The notes: generated from the sequence alone by a model not told the origin. A stretch of 64,000 nt of DNA from Prosopocoilus inquinatus (GCA_036172665.1 JAYKNF010000062.1:1-64000); one strand, 5' to 3'; shown: positions 38,719-53,441, numbered from the stretch's first letter. Made by a program: numbers and translations.

Positions 38719-39314
38719 TTTCCAGCTTCTGCTGCGTCCAAAAACTTTGTATCTCACATCAGAGTTACTGGAGTCCATCCAAACGTCAAATAACATGATA
38801 GATGAGTAAGGATCGATTAGATACATCACAGGAACATCGCTAATGCGTGTTGTTTCGTTTAAAACTATTTCCAGCTGCTGCTGCGTCGGAAAATTAAGTA
38901 TCTCACATTAGAGTTACTGGAGTCCATCGAAACGTCAAATAACATAGTAGCTAAGTAAGGATCGATTAGATACATCACAGGAACAACGCTAATACGTGTT
39001 GTTTCGTTCAAAACTATTTCCAGCTTCTGCTGCGTCCAAAAACTTTGTATCTCACATCAGAGTTACTGGAGTCCATCCAAACGTCAAATAACATGATAGA
39101 TGAGTAAGGATCGATTAGATACATCACAGGAACATCGCTAATGCGTGTTGTTTCGTTTAAAACTATTTCCAGCTGCTGCTGCGTCGGAAAATTAAGTATC
39201 TCACATTAGAGTTACTGGAGTCCATCGAAACGTCAAATAACATAGTAGCTAAGTAAGGATCGATTAGATACATCACAGGAACAACGCTAATACGTGTTGT
39301 TTCGTTCAAAACTA
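38719..39314. repeat. Dimer duplication (2 x 298 bp)
   Basis: A two-monomer block is repeated at an offset of exactly 298 bp. It consists of a TTCTGCTGCGTCC monomer with CTTTG and a GCTGCTGCGTCGG monomer with AAATTAAGTATC. The unusual TCGGAAAATTAAG occurs at 38,885 and 39,183 and I saw it nowhere else. By eye the two copies are essentially identical, so this is a very recent local event. Confidence 0.88.
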
Positions 39315-41996
39315 TTTCCAGCTTCTGCTGCGTCCAAAAACTTTGTATCTCATATCAGAGTTACTGGAGTCCATCCAAACGTCAAATAACATGATAGATG
39401 AGTAAGGATCGATTAGATACATCACAGGAACAACGCTAATACGTGTTGTTTCGTTTAAAACTATTTCCAGCTTCAGCTGCGTCCGAGAACTTCGTATCTC
39501 ACATTAGAGTTACTGGAGTCCATCGAAACGTCAAATAATATAGTAGATAAGTAATAATCGATTAGATACATCACAGGAACAACGCTAATACGTGTTGTTT
39601 CGTTCAAAACTATTTCCAGCTTCTGCTGCGTCCGAGAACTTTGTATCTCACATCAGAGTTACTGGAGTAAATTCAAACGTCAAATAACGTGACAGATGAG
39701 TAAGGATCGATTAGATACATCACAGGAACAACGCTAATACGTGTTGTTTCGTTTAGAACTATTTCCAGCTTCTGCTGCGTCCGAAAACGTCGTATGTCAC
39801 ATCAGACTTACTGGAGTCCATCCAAACGTCAAATAACATGTTAGATAAGTAAGGATCGTTTAGATACATCACAGGAACAACGCTAATGCGTGTTGTTTCG
39901 TTTGAAACTATTTCCAGCTTCTGCTGCGTCCGATAATTTCGTATCTCACATCAGAGTTACTGGAGTCCATCCAAACGTCAAATAACATGATAGATAAGTA
40001 AGGATCGATTAGATACATCACAGGAACAACGCTAATATGTGTTGTTTCGTTTAAAACTATTTCCAGCTCCTGCTGCGTCCAAAAACTTCGTATCTCACAT
40101 CAGAGTTACTAGAGTCCATCGAAACGTCAAATAACATGATAGATGAGTAAGGATCGATTAGATACATCACAGGAACAACGCTAATGCGTGTTGTTTCATT
40201 TAAAACTATTTCCAGCTTCTGCTGCGTCCGAAAACGTCGTATCTTACATCAAAATTACTGGAGTCCATCGAAACGTCAAATAACATAGTAGCTAAGTAAG
40301 GATCGATTAGATACATCACAGGAACAACGCTAATACGTGTTGTTTCGTTCAAAACTATTTCCAGCTTCTGCTGCGTCCGAGAACTTTGTATCTCACATCA
40401 GAGTTACTGGAGTCCGTCCAAACGTTAAATAACATGATAGATGAGTAAGGATCTATTAGATACATCACAGGAACAACGCTAATATGTGTTGTTTCGTTTA
40501 AAACTATTTCCAGCTGCTGCTGCGTCCGAAAATTTCGTATCTCACATTAGAGTTACTGGAGTCCATCGAAACGTCAAATAACATAGTAGCTAACTAAGGA
40601 TCGATTAGATACATCACAGGAACAACGCTAATACGTGTTGTTTCGTACAAAACTATTTCCAGCTTCTGCTGCGTCCAAAAACTTTGTATCTCACATCAGA
40701 GTTACTGGAGTCCATCCAAACGTAAAATAACATGATAGATGAGTAAGGATCGATTAGATACATCACAGGAACATCGCTAATGCGTGTTGTTTCGTTTAAA
40801 ACTATTTCCAGCTGCTGCTACGTCCGAAAATTCCGTATCTCACATTAGAGTTACTGGAGTCAATCGAAACGTCAAATAACATAGTAGCTAAGTAAGGATC
40901 GATTAGATACATCACAGGAACAACGCTAATACGTGTTGTTTCGTTCAAAACTATTTCCAGCTCCTGCTGCGTCCAAAATCTTCGTATCTCACATCAGAGT
41001 TACTAGAGTCCATCGAAACGTCAAATAACATAGTAGATAAGTAAGGATCGATTAGATACATCACAGGAACAACGCTAATACGTTTTGTTTCGTTCAAAAC
41101 TATTTCCAGCTTCTGCTGCGTCCGAGAACTTTGTATCTCACATCAGAGTTACTGGAGTCCATTCAAAGGTCAAATAACATGATAGATGAGTAAGGATCGA
41201 TTAGATACATCACAGGAACAACGCTAATACGTGTTGTTTCGTTTAAAACTATTTCCAGCTTCTGCTGCGTCCGAAAACGTCGTATGTCACATCAGACTTA
41301 CTGGAGTCCATCCAAACGTCAAATAACATGTTAGATAAGTAAGGATCGTTTAGATACATCACAGGAACATCGCTAATACGTGTTGTTTCGTTTAAAACTA
41401 TTTCCAGCTCCTGCTGCGTCCAAAAACTTCGTATCTCACATCAGAGTTACTAGAGTCCATCGAAACGTAAAATAACATGATAGATGAGTAAGGATCGATT
41501 AGATATATCACAGGAACAACGCTAATGCGTGTTGTTTCGTTTGAAACTATTTCCAGTTTCTGCTGCGTCCGATAATTTCGTATCTCACATCAGAGTTACT
41601 GGAGTCCATCCAAACGTCAAATAACATGATAGATAAGTAAGGATTGATTAGATACATCACAGGAACAACGCTAATATGTGTTGTTTCGTTTAAAACTATT
41701 TCCAGCTCCTGCTGCGCCCAAAAACTTCGTATCTCACATCAGAGTTACTATAGTCCATCGAAACGTAAAATAACATGATAGATGAGTAAGGATCGATTAG
41801 ATATATCACAGGAACAACGCTAATGCGTGTTGTTTCATTTAAAACTATTTCCAGCTTCTGCTGCGTCCGATAATTTCGTATCTCACATCAGAGTTACTGG
41901 AGTCCATCCAAACGTCAAATAACATGATAGATGAGTAAGGATCGATTAGATACATCACAGGAACAACGCTAATGCATGTTGTTTCGTTTAAAACTA

Positions 41997-42144
41997 TTTC
42001 CAGCTTCAGCTGCGTCCGAGAACTTCGTATCTCACTTCAGAGTTACTGGAGCCCATCCAAACGTCAAATAACATGATAGATGAGTAAGGATCGATTAGAT
42101 ACATCACAGGAACAACGCTAATGCATGTTGTTTCGTTTAAACTA
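41997..42144. repeat. 148-bp monomer with a private 1-bp deletion
   Basis: GTTTAAAACTATTTCC reads GTTTAAACTATTTCC near 42,138, with one A lost from the four-base run. No other copy of this variant was seen in the window. Confidence 0.88.
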
Positions 42145-45100
42145 TTTCCAGCTTCAGCTGCGTCCGAGAACTTCGTATCTCACATCAGAGTTACTGGAGT
42201 CCATCCAAACGTCAAATAACATGTTAGATAAGTAAGGATTGATTAGATACATCACAGGAACAACGCTAATACGTGTTGCTTCGTTTAATACTATTTCCAG
42301 CTCCTGCTGCGCCCAAAAACTTCGTATCTCACATCAGAGTTACTAGAGTCCATCGAAACGTCAAATAACATAATAGATGAGTAAGGATCGATTAGATACA
42401 TCACAGGAACAACGCTAATGCGTGTTGTTTCATTTAAAACTATTTCCAGCTTCTGCTGCGTCCGAAAACGTCGTATCTCACATCAAAATTACTGGAGTCC
42501 ATCGAAACGTCAAATAACATAGTAGCTAAGTAAGGATCGATTAGATACATCACAGGAACAACGCTAATACGTGTTGCTTCGTTTAAAACTATTTCCAGCT
42601 CCTGCTGCGCCCAAAAACTTCGTATCTCACATCAGAGTTACTAGAGTCCATCGAAACGTAAGATAACATGATAGATGAGTAAGGATCGATTAGATACATC
42701 ACAGGAACAACGCTAATGCGTGTTGTTTCATTTAAAACTATTTCCAGCTTCTGCTGCGTCCGATAATTTCGTATCTCACATCAGAGTTACTGGAGTCCAT
42801 CCAAACGTCAAATAACATGATAGATGAGTAAGGATCGATTAGATACATCACAGGAACAACGCTAATGCATGTTGTTTCGTTTAAAACTATTTCCAGCTTC
42901 AGCTGCGTCCGAGAACTTCGTATCTCACTTCAGAGTTACTGGAGCCCATCCAAACGTCAAATAACATGATAGATGAGTAAGGATCGATTAGATACATCAC
43001 AGGAACAACGCTAATACGTGTTGTTTCGTTTAAAACTATTTCCAGCTTCTGCTGCGTCCGAGAACTTCGTATCTCACTTCAGAGTTACTGGAGTCCATCC
43101 AAACGTCAAATAACATGATAGATAAGTAAGGATTGATTAGATACATCACAGGAACAACGCTAATATGTGTTGTTTCGTTTAAAACTATTTCCAGCTCCTG
43201 CTGCGCCCAAAAACTTCGTATCTCACATCAGAGTTACTAGAGTCCATCGAAACGTAAGATAACATGATAGATGAGTAAGGATCGATTAGATACATCACAG
43301 GAACAACGCTAATGCGTGTTGTTTCATTTAAAACTATTTCCAGCTTCTGCTGCGTCCGATAATTTCGTATCTCACATCAGAGTTACTGGAGTCCATCCAA
43401 ACGTCAAATAACATGATAGATGAGTAAGGATCGATTAGATACATCACAGGAACAACGCTAATGCATGTTGTTTCGTTTAAAACTATTTCCAGCTTCAGCT
43501 GCGTCCGAGAACTTCGTATCTCACTTCAGAGTTACCGGAGCCCATCCAAACGTCAAATAACATGATAGATGAGTAAGGATCGATTAGATACATCACAGGA
43601 ACAACGCTAATACGTGTTGTTTCGTTTAAAACTATTTCCAGCTTCTACTGCGTCCGAAATCGTCGTATCTCACATCAAAATTACTGGAGTCCATCGAAAC
43701 GTCAAATAACATAGTAGCTAAGTAAGGATCGATTAGATACATCACAGAAACAACGCTAATACGTGTTGTTTCGTTCAAAACTATTTCCAGCTTCTGCTGC
43801 GTCCGAGAACTTTGTATCTCACATCAGAGTTACTGGAGTCCGTCCAAACGTTAAATAACATGATAGATGAGTAAGGATCGATTAGATACATCACAGGAAC
43901 AACGCTAATATGTGTTGTTTCGTTTAAAACTATTTCCAGCTGCTGCTGCGTCCGAGAATTTCGTATCTCACATTAGAGTTACTGGAGTCCATCGAAACGT
44001 CAAATAACATAGTAGCTAAGTAAGGATCGATTAGATACATCACAGGAACAACGCTAATACGTGTTGTTTCATACAAAACTATTTCCAGCTTCTGCTGCGT
44101 CCAAAAACTTTGTATCTCACATCAGAGTTACTGGAGTCCATCCAAACGTAAAATAACATGATAGATGAGTAAGGATCGATTAGATACATCACAGGAACAT
44201 CGCTAATGCGTGTTGTTTCGTTTAAAACTATTTCCAGCTGCTGCTACATCCGAAAATTCCGTATCTCACATTAGAGTTACTGGAGTCCATCGAAACGTCA
44301 AATAACATAGTAGCTAAGTAAGGATCGATTAGATACATCACAGGAACAACGCTAATACGTGTTGTTTCGTTCAAAACTATTTCCAGTTTCTGCTGCGTCC
44401 AAAAACTTTGTATCTCACATCAGAGTTACTGGAGTCCATGCAAACGTGAAATAACATGATAGATGAGTAAGGATCGATTAGATACATCACAGGAACAACG
44501 CTAATACGTGTTGTTTCGTTTAAAACTATTTCCAGCTCCTGATGCGTCCAAAAACTTCGTATCTCACATCAGAGTTACTAGAGTCCATCGAAACGTCAAA
44601 TAACATAGTAGATAAGTAAGGATCGATTAGATACATCACAGGAACAACGCTAATACGTTTTGTTCCGTTCAAAACTATTTCCAGCTTCTGCTGGGTCCGA
44701 AAACGTCGTATGTCACATCAGACTTACTGGAGTCCATCCAAACGTCAAATAATATGTTAGATAAGTAAGGATCGTTTAGATACATCACAGGAACAACGCT
44801 AATACGTTTTGTTCCGTTCAAAACTATTTCCAGCTTCTGCTGCGTCCGAAAACGTCGTATGTCACATCAGACTTACTGGAGTCCATCCAAACGTCAAATA
44901 ACATGTTAGATAAGTAAGGATCGTTTAGATACATCACAGGAACAACGCTAATGCGTGTTGTTTCGTTTGAAACTATTTCCAGGTTCTGCTGCGTCCGATA
45001 ATTTCGTATCTCACATCAGAGTTAGAGTTACTGGAGTCCATCCAAACGTCAAATAACATGATAGATAAGTAAGGATTGATTAGATACATCACAGGAACAA

Positions 45101-45726
45101 CGCTAATATGTGTTGTTTCGTTTAAAACTATTTCCAGCTCCTGCTGCGCCCAAAAACTTCGTATCTCACATCAGAGTTACTAGAGTCCATCGAAACGTAA
45201 AATAACATGATAGATGAGTAAGGATCGATTAGATACATCACAGGAACAACGCTAATGCGTGTTATTTCATTTAAAACTATTTCCAGCTTCTGCTGCGTCC
45301 GATAATTTCGTATCTCACATCAGAGTTACTGGAGTCCATCCAAACTTCAAATAACATGATAGATGAGTAAGGATCGATTAGATACATCACATTAACAACG
45401 CTAATGCATGTTGTTCCGTTTAAAACTATTTCCAGCTTCAGCTGCGTCCGAGAACTTCGTATCTCACTTCAGAGTAACTGGAGCCCATCCAAACGTCAAA
45501 TAACATGATAGATGAGTAAGGATCGATTAGATACATCACAGGAACAACGCTAATACGTGTTGTTTCGTTTAAAACTATTTCCAGCTTCTGCTGCGTCCGA
45601 AAACGTCGTATCTCACATCAAAATTACTGGAGTCCATCGAAACGTCAAATAACATAGTAGCTAAGTAAGGATTGATTAGATACATCACAGGAACAACGCT
45701 AATGCGTGTTGCTTCGTTTAAAACTA

Positions 45727-45860
45727 TTTCCAGTTCCTGCTGCGCCCAAAAACTTTGTATCTCACATCAGAGTTACTGGAGTCCATCCAAACGTCAAATA
45801 ACATGTTAGATAAGTAAGGATCGTTTAGATACATCACAGGAACAACGCTAATACGTGTTG
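45727..45860. repeat. 134-bp monomer (15-bp deletion), HOR marker
   Basis: The normal run from GTTGTTTC through AAAACTATTTCC is collapsed to GTTGTTTCC. The loss falls between two TTTC tetramers, consistent with slippage or microhomology repair. The same allele is at 49,145 and 52,116. It removes the TTTCGTTTAAAAC segment of the monomer, so any protein binding there would be lost in these units. Confidence 0.9.
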
Positions 45861-46605
45861 TTTCCAGCTTCTGCTGCGTCCGAGAACTTTGTATCTCACA
45901 TCAGAGTTACTGGAGTCCATTCAAACGTCAAATAACATGATAGATGAGTAAGGATCGATTAGATACATCACAGGAACAACGCTAATACGTGTTGTTTCGT
46001 TTAAAACTATTTCCAGCTTCTGCTGCGTCCGAAAACGTCGTATGTCACATCAGACTTACTGGAGTCCATCCAAACGTCAAATAATATGTTAGATAAGTAA
46101 GGATCGTTTAGATACATCACAGGAACAAAGCTAATGCGTGTTGTTTCGTTTGAAACTATTTCCAGCTTCTGCTGCGTCCGATAATTTCGTATCTCACATC
46201 AGAGTTACTGGAGTCCATCCAAACGTCAAATAACATGATAGATAAGTAAGGATTGATTAGATACATCACAGGAACAACGCTAATATGTGTTGTTTCGTTT
46301 AAAACTATTTCCAGCTCCTGCTGCGCCCAAAAACTTCGTATCTCACATCAGAGTTACTAGAGTCCATCGAAACGTAAAATAACATAATAGATGAGTAAGG
46401 ATCGATTAGATACATCACAGGAACAACGCTAATGCGTGTTGTTTCACTTAAAACTATTTCCAGCTTCTGCTGCGTCCGAAAACGTCGTATCTCACATCAA
46501 AATTACTGGAGTCCATCGAAACGTCAAATAACATAGTAGCTAAGGAAGGATCGATTAGATACATCACAGGAACAACGCTAATGCGTGTTGCTTCGTTTAA
46601 AACTA

Positions 46606-46755
46606 TTTCCAGCTCCTGCTGCTCCCCAAAAACTTTGTATCTCACATCAGAGTTACTGGAGTCCATCCAAACGTCAAATAACATGATAGATGAGTAAGGA
46701 TCGATTAGATACATCACAGGAACAACGCTAATACGTGTTGTTTCGTTTAAAACTA
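46606..46755. repeat. 150-bp monomer with a private 1-bp insertion
   Basis: CTGCTGCGCCCAAAAAC reads CTGCTGCTCCCCAAAAAC near 46,621. A length of 150 is divisible by three, which keeps the reverse frame open for 87 codons (46,454-46,717). The homologous monomers in the next two HOR copies have the normal GCGCCC, so the change is recent. Confidence 0.88.
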
Positions 46756-48393
46756 TTTCCAGCTTCTGCTGCGTCCGAGAACTTCGTATCTCACTTCAGA
46801 GTTACTGGAGTCCATCCAAACGTCAAATAACATGATAGATAAGTAAGGATTGATTAGATACATCACAGGAACAACGCTAATATGTGTTGTTTCGTTTAAA
46901 ACTATTTCCAGCTCCTGCTGCGCCCAAAAACTTCGTATCTCACATCAGAGTTACTAGAGTCCATCGAAACGTAAGATAACATGATAGATGAGTAAGGATC
47001 GATTAGATACATCACAGGAACAACGCTAATGCGTGTTGTTTCATTTAAAACTATTTCCAGCTTCTGCTGCGTCCGATAATTTCGTATCTCACATCAGAGT
47101 TACTGGAGTCCATCCAAACGTCAAATAACATGATAGATGAGTAAGGATCGATTAGATACATCACAGGAACAACGCTAATGCATGTTGTTTCGTTTAAAAC
47201 TATTTCCAGCTTCAGCTGCGTCCGAGAACTTCGTATCTCACTTCAGAGTTACAGGAGCCCATCCAAACGTCAAATAACATGATAGATGAGTAAGGATCGA
47301 TTAGATACATCACAGGAACAACGCTAATACGTGTTGTTTCGTTTAAAACTATTTCCAGCTTCTGCTGCGTCCGAAATCGTCGTATCTCACATCAAAATTA
47401 CTGGAGTCCATCGAAACGTCAAATAACATAGTAGCTAAGTAAGGATCGATTAGATACATCACAGAAACAACGCTAATACGTGTTGTTTCGTTCAAAACTA
47501 TTTCCAGCTTCTGCTGCGTCCGAGAACTTTGTATCTCACATCAGAGTTACTGGAGTCCGTCCAAACGTTAAATAACATGATAGATGAGTAAGGATCGATT
47601 AGATACATCACAGGAACAACGCTAATATGTGTTGTTTCGTTTAAAACTATTTCCAGCTGCTGCTGCGTCCGAGAATTTCGTATCTCACATTAGAGTTACT
47701 GGAGTCCATCGAAACGTCAAATAACATAGTAGCTAAGTAAGGATCGATTAGATACATCACAGGAACAACGCTAATACGTGTTGTTTCATACAAAACTATT
47801 TCCAGCTTCTGCTGCGTCCAAAAACTTTGTATCTCACATCAGAGTTACTGGAGTCCATCCAAACGTAAAATAACATGATAGATGAGTAAGGATCGATTAG
47901 ATACATCACAGGAACAACGCTAATACGTGCTGTTTCGTTTAAAACTATTTCCAGCTCCTGATGCGTCCAAAAACTTCGTATCTCACATCAGAGTTACTAG
48001 AGTCCATCGAAACGTCAAATAACATAGTAGATAAGTAAGGATCGATTAGATACATCACAGGAACAACGCTAATACGTTTTGTTCCGTTCAAAACTATTTC
48101 CAGCTTCTGCTGGGTCCGAGAACTTTGTATCTCACATCAGAGTTACTGGAGTCCATTCAAACGTCAAATAACATGATAGATGATAAGGATCGATTAGATA
48201 CATCACAGGAACAACTCTAATACGTGTTGTTTCGTTTAAAACTATTTCCAGTTTCTGCTGCGTCCGAAAACGTCGTATGTCACATCAGACTTACTGGAGT
48301 CCATCCAAACGTCAAATAACATGTTAGATAAGTAAGGATCGTTTAGATACATCACAGGAACAACGCTAATGCGTGTTGTTTCGTTTGAAACTA

Positions 48394-51364
48394 TTTCCAG
48401 CTTCTGCTGCGTCCGATAATTTCGTATCTCACATCAGAGTTAGAGTTACTGGAGTCCATCCAAACGTCAAATAACATGATAGATAAGTAAGGATTGATTA
48501 GATACATCACAGGAACAACGCTAATATGTGTTGTTTCGTTTAAAACTATTTCCAGCTCCTGCTGCGCCCAAAAACTTCGTATCTCACATCAGAGTTACTA
48601 GAGTCCATCGAAACGTAAAATAACATGATAGATGAGTAAGGATCGATTAGATACATCACAGGAACAACGCTAATGCGTGTTGTTTCATTTAAAACTATTT
48701 CCAGCTTCTGCTGCGTCCGATAATTTCGTATCTCACATCAGAGTTACTGGAGTCCATCCAAACGTCAAATAACATGATAGATGAGTAAGGATCGATTAGA
48801 TACATCACATTAACAACGCTAATGCATGTTGTTCCGTTTAAAACTATTTCCAGCTTCAGCTGCGTCCGAGAACTTCGTATCTCACTTCAGAGTAACTGGA
48901 GCCCATCCAAACGTCAAATAACTTGATAGATGAGTAAGGATCGATTAGATACATCACAGGAACAACGCTAATACGTGTTGTTTCGTTTAAAACTATTTCC
49001 AGCTTCTGCTGCGTCCGAAAACGTCGTATCTCACATCAAAATTACTGGAGTCCATCGAAACGCCAAATAACATAGTAGCTAAGTAAGGATTGATTAGATA
49101 CATCACAGGAACAACGCTAATGCGTGTTGCTTCGTTTAAAACTATTTCCAGTTCCTGCTGCGCCCAAAAACTTTGTATCTCACATCAGAGTTACTGGAGT
49201 CCATCCAAACGTCAAATAACATGTTAGATAAGTAAGGATCGTTTAGATACATCACAGGAACAACGCTAATACGTGTTGTTTCCAGCTTCTGCTGCGTCCG
49301 AGAACTTTGTATCTCACATCAGAGTTACTGGAGTCCGTTCAAACGTCAAATAACATGATAGATGAGTAAGGATCGATTAGATACATCACAGGAACAACGC
49401 TAATACGTGTTGTTTCGTTTAAAACTATTTCCAGCTTCTGCTGCGTCCGAAAACGTCGTATGTCACATCAGACTTACTGGAGTCCATCCAAACGTCAAAT
49501 AATATGTTAGATAAGTAAGGATCGTTTAGATACATCACAGGAACAAAGCTAATGCGTGTTGTTTCGTTTGAAACTATTTCCAGCTTCTGCTGCGTCCGAT
49601 AATTTCGTATCTCACATCAGAGTTACTGGAGTCCATCCAAACGTCAAATAACATGATAGATAAGTAAGGATTGATTAGATACATCACAGGAACAACGCTA
49701 ATATGTGTTGTTTCGTTTAAAACTATTTCCAGCTCCTGCTGCGCCCAAAAACTTCGTATCTCACATCAGAGTTACTAGAGTCCATCGAAAAGTAAAATAA
49801 CATAATAGATGAGTAAGGATCGATTAGATACATCACAGGAACAACGCTAATGCGTGTTGTTTCATTTAAAACTATTTCCAGCTTCTGCTGCGTCCGAAAA
49901 CGTCGTATCTCACATCAAAATTACTGGAGTCCATCGAAACGTCAAATAACATAGTAGCTAAGGAAGGATCGATTAGATACATCACAGGAACAACGCTAAT
50001 GCGTGTTGCTTCGTTTAAAACTATTTCCAGCTCCTGCTGCGCCCAAAAACTTTGTATCTCACATCAGAGTTACTGGAGTCCATCCAAACGTCAAATAACA
50101 TGATAGATGAGTAAGGATCGATTAGATACATCACATTAACAACGCTAATGCATGTTGTTCCGTTTAAAACTATTTCCAGCTTCAGCTGCGTCCGAGAACT
50201 TCGTATCTCACTTCAGAGTAACTGGAGCCCATCCAAACGTCAAATAACATTATAGATGAGTAAGGATCGATTAGATACATCACAGGAACAACGCTAATAC
50301 GTGTTGTTTCGTTTAAAACTATTTCCAGCTTCTGCTGCGTCCGAAAACGTCGTATCTCACATCAAAATTACTGGAGTCCATCGAAACGTCAAATAACATA
50401 GTAGCTAAGGAAGGATCGATTAGATACATCACAGGAACAACGCTAATGCGTGTTGCTTCGTTTAAAACTATTACCAGCTCCTGCTGCGCCCAAAAACTTT
50501 GTATCTCACATCAGAGTTACTGGAGTCCATCCAAACGTAAAATAACATGATAGATGAGTAAGGATCGATTAGATACATCACAGGAACATCGCTAATGCGT
50601 GTTGTTTCGTTTAAAACTATTTCCAGCTGCTGCTACATCCGAAAATTCCGTATCTCACATTAGAGTTACTGGAGTCCATCGAAACGTCAAATAACATAGT
50701 AGCTAAGTAAGGATCGATTAGATACATCACAGGAACAACGCTAATACGTGTTGTTTCGTTCAAAACTATTTCCAGCTTCTGCTGCGTCCAAAAACTTTGT
50801 ATCTCACATCAGAGTTACTGGAGTCCATCCAAACGTGAAATAACATGATAGATGAGTAAGGATCGATTAGATACATCACAGGAACAACGCTAATACGTGT
50901 TGTTTCGTTTAAAACTATTTCCAGCTCCTGATGCGTCCAAAAACTTCGTATCTCACATCAGAGTTACTAGAGTCCATCGAAACGTCAAATAACATAGGAG
51001 ATAAGTAAGGATCGATTAGATACATCACAGGAACAACGCTAATACGTTTTGTTCCGTTCAAAACTATTTCCAGCTTCTGCTGGGTCCGAGAACTTTGTAT
51101 CTCACATCAGAGTTACTGGAGTCCATTCAAACGTCAAATAACATGATAGATGAGTAAGGATCGATTAGATACATCACAGGAACAACGCTAATACGTGTTG
51201 TTTCGTTTAAAACTATTTCCAGCTTCTGCTGCGTCCGAAAACGTCGTATGTCACATCAGACTTACTGGAGTCCATCCAAACGTCAAATAACATGTTAGAT
51301 AAGTAAGGATCGTTTAGATACATCACAGGAACAACGCTAATGCGTGTTGTTTCGTTTGAAACTA
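48394..51364. repeat. C-type HOR copy 2 (20 monomers, 2,971 bp)
   Basis: This copy has the same start (155-bp monomer with doubled GAGTTA) and the same 15-bp deletion (134-bp monomer at 49,145), 751 bp after the unit start in both copies. It has three fewer monomers than copy 1 and lacks the 150- and 148-bp monomers. Private substitutions include ACTTGATAGATG near 48,920. The length is exactly 20 x 149 plus 6 minus 15. Confidence 0.9.
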
Positions 51365-53200
51365 TTTCCAGCTTCTGCTGCGTCCGATAATTTCGTATCT
51401 CACATCAGAGTTAGAGTTACTGGAGTCCATCCAAACGTCAAATAACATGATAGATAAGTAAGGATTGATTAGATACATCACAGGAACAACGCTAATATGT
51501 GTTGTTTCGTTTAAAACTATTTCCAGCTCCTGCTGCGCCCAAAAACTTCGTATCTCACATCAGAGTTACTAGAGTCCATCGAAACGTAAAATAACATGAT
51601 AGATGAGTAAGGATCGATTAGATACATCACAGGAACAACGCTAATGCGTGTTGTTTCATTTAAAACTATTTCCAGCTTCTGCTGCGTCCGATAATTTCGT
51701 ATCTCACATCAGAGTTACTGGAGTCCATCCAAACGTCAAATAACATGATAGATGAGTAAGGATCGATTAGATACATCACATTAACAACGCTAATGCATGT
51801 TGTTCCGTTTAAAACTATTTCCAGCTTCAGCTGCGTCCGAGAACTTCGTATCTCACTTCAGAGTAACTGGAGCCCATCCAAACGTCAAATAACATGATAG
51901 ATGAGTAAGGATCGATTAGATACATCACAGGAACAACGCTAATACGTGTTGTTTCGTTTAAAACTATTTCCAGCTTCTGCTGCGTCCGAAAACGTCGTAT
52001 CTCACATCAAAATTACTGGAGTCCATCGAAACGTCAAATAACATAGTAGCTAAGTAAGGATTGATTAGATACATCACAGGAACAACGCTAATGCGTGTTG
52101 CTTCGTTTAAAACTATTTCCAGTTCCTGCTGCGCCCAAAAACTTTGTATCTCACATCAGAGTTACTGGAGTCCATCCAAACGTCAAATAAGATGTTAGAT
52201 AAGTAAGGATCGTTTAGATACATCACAGGAACAACGCTAATACGTGTTGTTTCCAGCTTCTGCTGCGTCCGAGAACTTTGTATCTCACATCAGAGTTACT
52301 GGAGTCCATTCAAACGTCAAATAACATGATAGATGAGTAAGGATCGATTAGATACATCACAGGAACAACGCTAATACGTGTTGTTTCGTTTAAAACTATT
52401 TCCAGCTTCTGCTGCGTCCGAAAATGTCGTATGTCACATCAGACTTACTGGAGTCCATCCAAACGTCAAATAATATGTTAGATAAGTAAGGATCGTTTAG
52501 ATACATCACAGGAACAAAGCTAATGCGTGTTGTTTCGTTTGAAACTATTTCCAGCTTCTGCTGCGTCCGATAATTTCGTATCTCACATCAGAGTTACTGG
52601 AGTCCATCCAAACGTCAAATAACATGATAGATAAGTAAGGATTGATTAGATACATCACAGGAACAACGCTAATATGTGTTGTTTCGTTTAAAACTATTTC
52701 CAGCTCCTGCTGCGCCCAAAAACTTCGTATCTCATATCAGAGTTACTAGAGTCCATCGAAACGTAAAATAACATAATAGATGAGTAACGATCGATTAGAT
52801 ACATCACAGGAACAACGCTAATGCGTGTTGTTTCATTTAAAACTATTTCCAGCTTCTGCTGCGTCCGAAAACGTCGTATCTCACATCAAAATTACTGGAG
52901 TCCATCGAAACGTCAAATAACATAGTAGCTAAGGAAGGATCGATTAGATACATCACAGGAACAACGCTAATGCGTGTTGCTTCGTTTAAAACTATTTCCA
53001 GCTCCTGCTGCGCCCAAAAACTTTGTATCTCACATCAGAGTTACTGGAGTCCATCCAAACGTCAAATAACATGTTAGATAAGTAAGGATCGTTTAGATAC
53101 ATCACAGGAACAACGCTAATACGTGTTGTTTCGTTCAAAACTATTTCCAGCTTCTGCTGCGTCCGAGAACTTTGTATCTCACATCAGAGTTACTGGAGTC
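51365..53200. repeat. C-type HOR copy 3, incomplete
   Basis: This is the third occurrence of the tagged start (155-bp monomer at 51,365) and of the 15-bp deletion (134-bp monomer at 52,116), again 751 bp apart. Order follows the two earlier copies for roughly 12 monomers, then shifts near 53.2 kb to units with CGTGATAGATG and ATGCTGTTTCG. The right edge given is approximate. Confidence 0.78.
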
Positions 53201-53441
53201 CGTCCAAACGTTAAATAACATGATAGATGAGTAAGGATCGATTAGATACATCACAGGAACAACGCTAATACGTGTTGTTTCGTTCAAAACTATTTCCAGC
53301 TTCTGCTGCGTCCGAGAACATTGTATCTCACATCAGAGTTACTGGAGTCCATTCAAACGTCAAATAACGTGATAGATGAGTAAGGATCGATTAGATACAT
53401 CACAGGAACAACGCTAATGCATGCTGTTTCGTTTAAAACTA

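Larger units (their letters stand above)
44976..48393. repeat. C-type HOR copy 1 (23 monomers, 3,418 bp)
   Basis: The unit starts at a 155-bp monomer in which GAGTTA is duplicated (CAGAGTTAGAGTTACTGG at 45,019). It includes a 134-bp monomer at 45,727 that has lost 15 bp between two TTTC copies, so GTTGTTTCCAGC replaces the usual long join. It also holds a 150-bp monomer (46,606; GCTGCTCCCC) and a 148-bp monomer (48,097; GATGATAAGG). The length equals 23 x 149 plus 6, minus 15, plus 1, minus 1, so the unit is fully accounted for. Confidence 0.9.

Noticed and set aside
46454..46717. 87-codon reverse-strand open frame
   Set aside because: It is created by a private one-base insertion that makes a 150-bp monomer. 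Homologous HOR copies at 48.4-51.4 kb lack the insertion and the frame.
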